Assembly (NCBI GenBank): GCA_031216915.1
Contig: CM062297.1
Location: 540,538,971-540,602,970 of the forward strand
Origin: Pictodentalium vernedei
Lineage: Eukaryota; Mollusca; Scaphopoda; Dentaliida; Dentaliidae
Length of the DNA stretch: 64,000 nucleotides
Direction of reading: 5' to 3'
A program made the translations under genes and the position numbers. How positions within the stretch are numbered: the stretch's first letter is position 1; the number at the start of each line of letters is the position of its first letter. Of this stretch, positions 56,764 to 64,000 are shown piece by piece. The notes beneath the pieces were generated by a model. The model made no database searches. It saw nothing but the letters and a program-made list of their open reading frames with translations, and was not told the origin of the DNA.

Positions 56764-57119
56764 GAGCGTGGTGGCTCAGTAGGTAGAGGTGCAGACTGCA
56801 AGCCGAGAGGTCCTCGGTTCGAATCCCACCTGCGGCAACCGCGTTGTGTCCTTGGGCAAGACACTTCATCTCCATTGCCCGCATGGGGGCACGATGACGC
56901 CTGTACTAAGGCGTACTGCACATCGATGGTACGCATGTCTTCAACCAATCTAACCCTGCCTGTGCTGCAGTGCGGAGTTACGATGTTGGGGAGCTGGCAG
57001 CTGCTCATCGTTGCTCAGTGGTTCTCTCCGGGTACTCCGGCTTCCTCCATCCGTAAAACTGTCATGGTCATGATTAGCCATTGTGCATAAATATGTGACC
57101 TTAAACATCAATAAATAAA
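56764..57119 (+). mobile_element. Full-length tRNA-Cys-derived SINE
   Basis: Target duplication TAACCCTTTATCCTT at 56749-56763 and 57120-57134. The head has the A box TGGCTCAGTAGG, GCAGACTGCAAGCCGAGAGG around a GCA anticodon position, and the B box GGTTCGAATCC. The body starts GTGTCCTTGGGCAAGACACT, a motif common to many invertebrate SINEs. The tail is ATAAATATGTGACCTTAAAC then AATAAATAAA. Confidence 0.93.
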
Positions 57120-57134
57120 TAACCCTTTATCCTT

Positions 57135-58866
57135 CAGATTGAAAATTCCTCCAATCCCTTTGGCATTCAACAACTTGAAAAGTATTGCTTGGATTGTCAA
57201 GTTACTTTACATTTGTTTTCAGGTTACTGATGTACCGAGCTGTATAGTTTTTGGTGTAAATCTGTTATTTTGATCCTGAGATATTAACCCTTTATCCTTC
57301 AAATTGAAAATTCCTCCAATCCCTTTGGCATTCAACAACTTGAAAAATATTGCTTGGATTGTCAAGTTACTTTACATTTGTTTTCAGGTTACTGATGTAC
57401 CGAGCTGTATAGTTTTTGGTGTAAATCTGTTATTTTGATCCTGAGATATTAACCCTTTATCCTTCAAATTGAAAATTCCTCCAATCCCTTTGGCATTCGA
57501 TAACTTGAAAAATATTGCTTGGATTGTCAAGTTACTTTATATTTGTTTTCAGGTTACTGATGTGCCAAGCTGTATAGTTTTTGGTGTAAATCTGATAATT
57601 TGATCCTGAGATATTAACCCTTTATCCTTCAAATTGAAAATTCCTCCAATCCCTTTGGCATGAGATAACTCAAAAAATATCAATCCAATTGTCATGTTAC
57701 TTCATATATGTGTTCAGGTTACTGATGTGCCGAGCTGTATAGTTTTGGGTGTAAATCTGATAATTTGGTCCTGTGATATTAACCCTTTATTCTTCAAATT
57801 GAGAACTCCTCCAAAACATTTCTTTGGCATGCGATATATCAAAAAATATTAATCCTATTATCAGGTTACTTTATATATGTATTCAGGTTACTGATGTGCT
57901 GTGCTGTATAGTTTTTTTGTGTATCCATACCATATATGGTACACATAATGCTGGCATCCGGGGTGGCCCTCCATCGTTCGTCCATCCTTTGTCTGTCCAT
58001 CCATCTGTCCATCCATCCGTCTGGCATCCGTATCCATTTCTTAGGCATTTGATAACTTGAAAAATATTGCTTGGATTGTCAAGTTACTTTATATTTGTGT
58101 TCAGGTTACTGATGTGCCAAGCTGTATAGTTTTTGGTGTAAATATGATAATTTGATCCTGTGATATTAGCTTGTTCACTTCAAATTGAGAATTCTTCTAA
58201 TCCCTTTGGCATGAGATAACTCAAAAAAATCAATCCAATTGTCATGTTACTTTATATATATCTTCAGGTTACTGATGTTCCGAGTTGTATAGGTTTTGGT
58301 GTAAATCTGTTATTTTGATCCTGAGATATTAACCCTTTATCCTTCAAATTGAAAATTCCTCCAATCCCTTTGGCATTCAATAACTTGAAAAATATTGCTT
58401 GGATTGTCAAGTTACTTTATATTTGTTTTCAGGCTACTGATGTGTTGTGCTGTATAGTTTTTGGTGTAAATATGATAATTTGATCCTGAGATATTAACCC
58501 TTTATCCTTCAAATTGAAAATTCCTCCAATCCCTTGGGCATGAGATAACTCAAAAAATATCAATCCGATTGTCATGTTACTTCATATATGTGTTCAGGTT
58601 ACCGATGTGCCGAGCTGTATAGTTTTTGGTGTAAATCGGATAATTTGATCCTCTGATATTAACCCTTTATCTTTCAAATTGAGAACTCCTCCAATCCATT
58701 TCTTTGGCATGTGATAACTCAAATAATATTAATCCGATTATCAGGTTACTTTATATATGTATTCAGGTTACTGATGTGCTGTATAGTTTTTTATGTAAAT
58801 CTAATAATTTGATCTGGAGATATTAACCCTTTATCCATCAAAATTAGACACTCCACCAATCCATTT
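57135..58866 (+). repeat. F4 core tandem array, about 178-bp units
   Basis: Units with CTCCAATCCCTTTGGCAT, GGATTGTCAAGTTACTTTA and CAGGTTACTGATGTGC repeat about nine times. A younger F4 5' end (palindrome at 57919, CCATCGTTCGTCCATCC) interrupts it. Confidence 0.92.
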
Positions 58867-58869
58867 CTA

Positions 58870-58985
58870 TATGTACCCATACCATATATGGTGTACATAA
58901 TGTCGGCTTCTGGGGTGGCTCTCCGTCATACAGCTTTCTACTAGTTGCGCGTATGGGTACACATCTGGTGATTTAATCGGCCTAT
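58870..58985 (+). mobile_element. Minimal F4 element: both ends, almost no core
   Basis: The palindrome ATGTACCCATACCATATATGG at 58870 runs after about 80 bp (GGGGTGGCTCTCCGTCATAC) into the 3' arm GTATGGGTACACAT (58951-58964) and CTGGTGATTTAATCGGCC. Confidence 0.6.
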
Positions 58986-59180
58986 TTTTTTATAATTGTT
59001 AATTAAAAAAAATGTTTTTTTGGTTATAATATTTTCATAAATACTTTCAGATAACAAAGAGGGTGTGCTGACAAAATGCCCTCACATAGATTTTACCTGT
59101 CAACAAAATTGGTCCTGAGATAATAATAGCTTTCTAGTAGTTGCACGTATGGGTACGCATCTGATGATTTAATCGGCCTA

Positions 59181-59748
59181 TTTTTTACCAAATCTAGTCA
59201 TGGCTGCTTCACAGCAGCCATGACACGATTTGAAGAAAAAATATTTTAAAATTACTCAGCGGGCTAAGAGTTAGATGCAATTGAGCTCACCTACTTTGAA
59301 AAAATGCTCAGATAATTTCATGACCCTGGTGTCTCCATCACCGCACATCTTCCAAAGATGAAAGTTTTCTTGACTTTACCAGAAATCTGGTATATAGGTT
59401 CGCAATTTCGTAATTTTTTATCATAGAGTTATGGACAATACTTCAAATTTTAACAAAATCGGAACAGTGAGAACCCCCTACCTCCCCCAAACACCACCCC
59501 CCCCCCCCCACCCCCGCTCTTTCCATTTACATTTTCAGTTGTGATCGCTTTGCAATATGTACAAGGTTGTTACTCTACAACTTTGTTCAATCTTTTCCAT
59601 TATGTATACTAAAATCAAATGACTGACACACTGGTCTTTGTAATGCCCCTACGCTGTTCTCAGGTTATCTCTAGGACAGACATAGCTGTCTTACAGATAA
59701 GACTACACATAGACCTGTTTTATACAAGTATTTTTTCCTTTTCTTCTT
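59181..59748. other. Unassigned sequence with a strong hairpin
   Basis: 59198-59223 is an 11-bp-stem hairpin (TCATGGCTGCT, 4-base loop, AGCAGCCATGA) that could be the 5' palindrome of another element. A C-run lies at 59498-59510. No gene seen. Confidence 0.5.
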
Positions 59749-60274
59749 AGCTCACCTGACTAAAAATCAGTGTGAGCTATTGCCATCACTTGAGGTCCGC
59801 CGTCCGTCGTCCATCACAGGTTAGCTTTTACAAAACAATCTTCTCCTCACAAACCAATGGCCCAAATTGAAACATATATGGCCACATCATCTTGGGGGTA
59901 TTCTGTTTTAGTTTTGTTCAAATGGGGTCTCCGCCCTTTTTGGGCGTGGTCTTATGCCCAAATATGATGAAATTCTTTAAAAATCTTCTTCTCATGAACC
60001 ACAAGTGGGAATGCTTTGATATTTGGTATGAAACTTCCTCTGGTGTTCAAGATTAAAAGTTGTTCAAAGAAAGTTGATAGGTCCATATTTGGGCTCTCCA
60101 GGAGATGGGCTCACTTTTGAGCTCCCCTGAAAATTTATTTTTCAAGAACCAGTGGAGCGATTTGAACCAAATTTTGTGTGTAGCATTAGATGACCCTAAG
60201 TACTTGATTCATGCCCAATTTTTTTTCAGCAGTTTCCCATGGGAACCTCTGGAGCTAAAAATAATAACAAAATA

Positions 60275-60348
60275 CAAATGCGCATATCCTCCAAACTACA
60301 CTAACTGGAGATTTGCAGTTAGTGTAGTTTGGAGGATATGCGCATTTG
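60275..60348. repeat. Perfect 32-bp inverted duplication, 10-base loop
   Basis: 60275-60306 (starting CAAATGCGCATATCCTCC) and 60317-60348 are exact reverse complements. Other F2 copies have only the left arm. Confidence 0.95.
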
Positions 60349-60728
60349 TTGAAATTGGTATGAAATTTACTTGTGATGAGTTGAAACAGATGGATGAAAA
60401 AAATTTGTGTCGATTCTGTTTTGTGATCTTTTTGTCGTGCTTTGAAAAAATGATGACTCGGCACTTTTTAACACTGAAGTCAATGGGAAACATTGAAGTG
60501 TTCATTTTTCAGAAACCACTGCTCCTAAAACTCTCATGCTTGACATGGAACATCTGATGAAGGCCATTTCTGAGGTGTGTTCTTACTAAGCTACTAGGTC
60601 CCCATTTAGGCTCACATATGGAGCCCAGATTTGTAACTTAATGCACTATCGTGAAAATCCATTAAAATTTTCTCTTTCAGATCCATTATTAAGAATCTTT
60701 TCACGTACGTTCGCTTTTGGAAAAACGT

Positions 60729-61030
60729 AGTGTCCTTGGGCAAGACACTTCATCCCACTTGCTCATGTGCGGCCATGGTGACGCTGTGTGCTAAGGTGTA
60801 CTGCATGTTGATACTACACATGTTTTCAACCTCTGTAACCCTGTCTCTACAGAATTCTCTGCAGAGAGAGCTCTACAGAGACATGGGTTGTCACATTGAG
60901 GGCTAACAGATGCCCGCCGTTGCTTGGTGGTTCGCTCCGAATTTTACAGACTTTTCTTCCACCCGTAAATCCGTCGCTAAAACGATATGACCCTGCCTGT
61001 TAATGTGTCGTTAAACACCAATAAATAAAT
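60729..61030 (+). mobile_element. 5'-truncated SINE copy
   Basis: Starts within the body at GTGTCCTTGGGCAAGACACT. Contains GTACTGCATGTTGATACTAC and a CTCTGCAGAGAGAGCTC hairpin; ends CGTTAAACACCAATAAATAA. No target duplication recognised. Confidence 0.8.
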
Positions 61031-61395
61031 GCTACCCTCAAATTTGCAGGCAGAGATGTATGCCAGACTTGGTGTTGCACTTGTTGCAGAATGTGTAAAT
61101 TTTGCAATGATTCTTGAAAGTTCTTGAAATGTAAAATTTTTACTAAATTGCAGACATCATTCTTTTCAATTTCAGGCGCCTGTTGTTATCCACAATTTCA
61201 GTAACAATTCATTTAAAAAACATTAATCATTGTTTATTTACGATAAAAAGTGTCATTGAGATAGACCCTCTGTCCTTGAATGACAATCGGCTACAACTCA
61301 TTTTCATTCAGATTTCATTTTCTCCATACCCATAACCCTTACAGTTTAGGACAACTTGGTCCAGGTGAGCATTTTAGGCTCTCTTGAGCCTCTAG

Positions 61396-61735
61396 TTTTA
61401 TGTAGTGTTTACTATTACTACACAGCATTAGATACATCTTAAGTTACTGAAAGAAATAAAGTGTATTTCTTGAGGTGGCATTAAAAAAAATTCTGCATCT
61501 AGAAATAATGGAAGCTGCTGTATTGAAACAAGTGTGAAGTGTGCATTACAAATGGCAACCTCACTTCTCAGATTACCATTTATTAGGTATGACAAAAAAG
61601 TGATCTTTCTAGTTTTGTACTCAGTATAATTCTAAAGGTGAAGACAGCTTACATAAGCATCAGCTTACTACTGGATTCATTTTCCATTTCTAACCTTTTT
61701 TTAATATTTTGTTATTTCTGTTTTTAGCTCACCGA
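61396..61735. other. Unassigned spacer
   Basis: AT-rich; no repeat or coding signal seen. Confidence 0.5.
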
Positions 61736-62260
61736 AGGGAGCTTAACTTCTCACTTGCCATCCGTCATCATCCGTCGTGAACTTTACATTATCAACTTCT
61801 CCTCACAAACTACAGGACCAAATTGAACCAAATTTGGTGTGCATGTTCCTTATCATATGTCAATTCATGTTTGTACAAATAAACGTGCCACGCCCACAGG
61901 GGGCACCAGAAGGGGCATAACTCTGATAACAACCATAAATTTTTTCAAAAATTCAAAAAAATCTTCTTCAGATCCACCAGTCAGAATCTTTTCATATTTG
62001 GTATACAACATCTGTATGGGGTCAGATTCAAGTTTGTTCAAATCGGGTCCCTGAGTTAGTATTTGGGCTCTCTATTGGAGCCCAAAGTTTAACTTGGTGC
62101 AATTTGAGGAAATTTCTTTAAAAATCTGCTTCTTCAGATTAAGCAGTTAGAATCCTTTCATGGGTGGTATACAACATCTGTATGGGGGCAGATTCAAGTT
62201 TGTTCAAATCAAGTCGCTGGGTTAATATTTGGGCTCCCTATTTTCAAAAAAAACCTCAAG
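61736..62260 (+). mobile_element. F2f: 3'-truncated F2 copy
   Basis: 5' end AGCTCACCGAAGGGAGCTTA after TTTTT, then CCATCCGTCATCATCCGTCG and about two units (AGATCCACCAGTCAGAATCT, CATATTTGGTATACAACATC). It ends in GGGCTCCCTATTTTC without a 3' arm or hairpin. Confidence 0.65.
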
Positions 62261-62362
62261 TTTAACCCTTAGCTGGAGCTCAGTGGCTCCTTGATTAGCT
62301 CCCTATTTTCAAAAAAAACCTCAAGTTTAACCCTTAGCTGGAGCTCAGTGGCTCCTTGATTA
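62233..62362 (+). repeat. 65-bp tandem duplication
   Basis: Two copies of a sequence from GCTCCCTATTTTC to CAGTGGCTCCTTGATT. The second runs into AGAGCATTGGACTTGACTGG, so the 3' part resembles a tRNA A-box region. Confidence 0.9.
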
Positions 62363-62403
62363 GAGCATTGGACTTGACTGGTTGAATGCTAGATAAAGGA
62401 TAT

Positions 62404-62799
62404 CTAGTGTTTTTGAGTGGATACCAAAAATTATCTCATGAATGACTGAGACAAATGTTTATTTTTCGCGAGCACTTGCGCAAGCAAAAATAACCATTTG
62501 TCTCGGTCACAAGTAAGATAATTTTCGGTATCCACTCAAAAACATTAGATTTTCTTTTTTATTATAAGCTTTTTATAAGAATCTGATCATTCCTATCGTT
62601 AATTCACCCGTTTCAACTTTGAATTGATGCATGAAAGGAAACAGCTGATGCACATTGATACGCGGAAGTGATTTGATTGATACTCAGAACAGGTAGCATC
62701 TTGCAATCTGATTCAGCTGGCGGGTTTAATGCATCAGTTCAAGGTGAATACGTGTTGGATTATTGCTGGAAATGATCAGTATCCACTCAAAAACACTAG
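62404..62799. mobile_element. Foldback (MITE-like) element with nested inverted repeats
   Basis: The left end CTAGTGTTTTTGAGTGGATA pairs with two downstream complements, ending at 62548 and at 62799. The first pair has arms of about 65 bp. A second inverted pair (62583-62632 and 62729-62779, CTGATCATT ... TGATGCAT) lies inside. No ORF. Confidence 0.65.
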
Positions 62800-62884
62800 A
62801 TTTCCTTTTCAATATACATTTTTAGAACAAATTGATTATTTCCAGTGATAATTTGACTCGTATTCACCTTCAAGTGATGCTTTT

Positions 62885-63235
62885 ATAGCTGCCATTTTGA
62901 TGGATACTGTGAAAGTGAAAATTTCTATATCTTCACAGTGGGGGATATGATTTCTATCTTTCTGCAATTTCTTCGATAATCTATCATTTAACATATAATA
63001 AAAGGTACTATCATTGCTTTATTGTCAAGTGCTGAAAGCCATGATAGTGGCTTTACACTGTACACATTAGCTTGTTTGTTCAGCAGTAAAAAAAAAAAAA
63101 TGTTCACAAAGTTATTTTGTTACCATTTATTGCAGAGTGCCTACCGGCACTCACCAAATTAAGGCTCCCCTTTCTGGTAGCATGGTATCTTACGCTACAA
63201 CTCACCTTTGAAAAATAATGTTACACTCTACCAGT
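62885..63235. other. Unassigned spacer
   Basis: AT-rich with an A13 run at 63088 and a small hairpin GTGCCTACCGGCAC at 63139. No gene seen. Confidence 0.4.
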
Positions 63236-63239
63236 TAAT

Positions 63240-63478
63240 CCCAGTTGCCCAAGTGAGAGCATTGTGAACAGGGTGCTTGGGCATACTGCATGTCAATGGT
63301 ACACATGCTTTGAACAAATACTAATCCTGTTTGTGCCAGGTTAGTATGTTAGGGAATCTAGCAGTTACGTATTGCTGCTCATTGGCTCACTCCAGGTATT
63401 CCAACTTCCACTACCCATAAAACTGTCTGACAAGACATGACTCTGCCTGTTGAAAGTTTGTTGAACCACAATAAATAA
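63240..63478 (+). mobile_element. Diverged 5'-truncated SINE copy
   Basis: GGGCATACTGCATGTCAATG, ACACATGCTTTGAACAAATA and CCCATAAAACTGTCTGACAA correspond to the SINE body. The tail is GAACCACAATAAATAATT. Confidence 0.7.
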
Positions 63479-63713
63479 TTAAACTTTTACCTGATGTAAT
63501 AGCCAAAACATTCATAGCTATTCACAAAAATCGCCATTCAAATTTAATTTTTTTTATTTTTTGTCTCAAAATTTCATGAATAACTCAGGGTTCATATGGG
63601 TCATGGAATCCTGGAAAAGTCATGGAATTTTTAAAAATAAGGGCCTTGAAAGTTTTGGAAAATGGGCTGGAAGGGTTAAAGTTTTGGAAAAGTCATGGAA
63701 TTCGTAACCAGGT

Positions 63714-63903
63714 TTAACCCTTTACCAACATGAAAAGCAGACAACACTTGCAAACAAAATTCTTGAATAACTAATTTTTTTCATTTTTTGTCTCAAAAAC
63801 ATAGGTTATAACGCCTCATTGGAATGAGCTCGACGGAAAAAAATAATGAAAATTAATTGGCGATTTTTGTGAATGCTGGTTTTGGCCGTGGGTAAAGGGT
63901 TAA
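63714..63903. mobile_element. Small TTAA-flanked TIR element
   Basis: TTAA at 63714-63717 and 63900-63903 flanks ends CCCTTTACC and GGTAAAGGG. 182 bp, no ORF. The TTAA target suggests a piggyBac/Kolobok-type enzyme in trans (inference). A diverged right-end copy is seen, inverted, at 63484-63560. Confidence 0.6.
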
Positions 63904-64000
63904 AAGGGATTGATTTTGTGTAAAAATTATATGCAACTTGTGCAAAAATTATGCAAAAAACGAAGCTTTTCTGTTTGGGTGCAAACTAACCCGGTCATGT

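Larger units (their letters stand above)
49588..59180 (+). mobile_element. F4 host element, heavily interrupted
   Basis: 5' palindrome at 49588 (ATGTGTACCCATACCATGTA), then CTGTCGTTCGTCCATCC. The core of about 178-bp units (51380-51510, then 56416-58860) has GATAACTTGAAAAATATTGC, CTGTATAGTTTTTGGTGTAA and ATTAACCCTTTATCCTTCAA. A 3' arm GTATGGGTACGCAT lies at 59147-59160, followed by CTGATGATTTAATCGGCC. Insertions: a TIR element with LINE (49692-51328), a hAT (51511-56415), a SINE (56764-57119) and younger F4 copies. Which 3' end belongs to which 5' end is an inference. Confidence 0.55.
59749..61395 (+). mobile_element. F2e: satellite-bearing element with SINE and inverted duplication
   Basis: 5' palindrome AGCTCACCTGACT ... 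AGTGTGAGCT (59749-59778), then CCGCCGTCCGTCGTCC. The interior is homologous to F2a/F2c. 3' end: AGGTGAGCA, hairpin-like AGGCTCTCTTGAGCCT, CTAG at 61395. It contains a perfect 32-bp inverted duplication (60275-60348) and a 5'-truncated SINE (60729-61030). Confidence 0.7.

Noticed and set aside
62233..62420. tRNA gene (GCTCAGTGGC ... TTAGAGCATTGGACTT)
   Set aside because: Resembles only an A-box region; no acceptor stem or proper B box could be paired.

Overview
The window looks like nuclear DNA of a marine invertebrate, most plausibly a lophotrochozoan (mollusc- or brachiopod-like). The sequence contains DIRS-type tyrosine-recombinase retrotransposons, hAT DNA transposons, a tRNA-Cys-derived SINE, a decayed CR1/L2-type LINE and many satellite-bearing elements whose layout resembles bivalve pearl/CvA elements and Helentron-associated (HINE/DINE-1-like) elements. 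No intact host gene is visible. The best host-gene signal is one 87-nt candidate exon at 44232-44318, with a much weaker one at 30650-30734. The species guess rests on repeat style only.

Layout. 1-7646 and 13070-13444 are one DIRS element (DIRS-A), split by a second DIRS (DIRS-B, 1610-6283) and by a satellite-bearing element (F1-1, 7647-13069). 13687-18229 is a second F1 element (F1-2) carrying a non-autonomous hAT with its own nested TIR element. 19327-29800 is a three-copy head-to-tail array of 2.7-2.8 kb units (family F6, minus strand); its middle copy is interrupted by a third F1 element (F1-3, 22559-24722). 30770-32019 is a further satellite-bearing element (F5). 32070-40823 is an F2 element split by DIRS-C (33101-40166), a structurally complete DIRS with both inverted terminal repeats and an internal complementary region. 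41211-42820 is a chimera of an F4 5' end and an F2 interior and 3' end. 43004-44161 is a compact complete F3 element. 45411-49395 holds two F2 elements joined head to tail. 49588 to about 59180 is an F4 element that was invaded by a TIR element containing a LINE, a 4.9-kb hAT, a SINE and younger F4 copies. 59749-61395 and 61736-62260 are further F2 copies, followed by small foldback and TTAA-flanked elements to the end.

The most interesting pattern is a shared architecture in several families that are unrelated in primary sequence (F1, F2, F3, F4, F6). Each has (i) a 5'-terminal palindrome, (ii) usually a CCGTC/GTCTG-rich tract just inside it, (iii) a core of tandem units of about 145-340 bp, and (iv) a copy of the palindrome arm close to the 3' end, followed within a few bases by an unrelated short hairpin and often the terminal sequence CTTG before T-rich DNA. 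Changes in one arm are matched in the other arms between copies. Two interrupted hosts with recognisable empty sites show insertion into a run of six T with gain of two T. Copies also stand head to tail. This fits rolling-circle Helentron-like mobility in trans; no Rep/helicase gene is present in the window, so the mechanism is inferred.

All protein-coding transposon genes seen here carry stops, frameshifts or deletions. Insertion nesting gives relative ages: DIRS-A is older than DIRS-B and F1-1; the F6 array is older than F1-3 and one SINE fragment; the F2 host is older than DIRS-C; the F4 host is older than the hAT.
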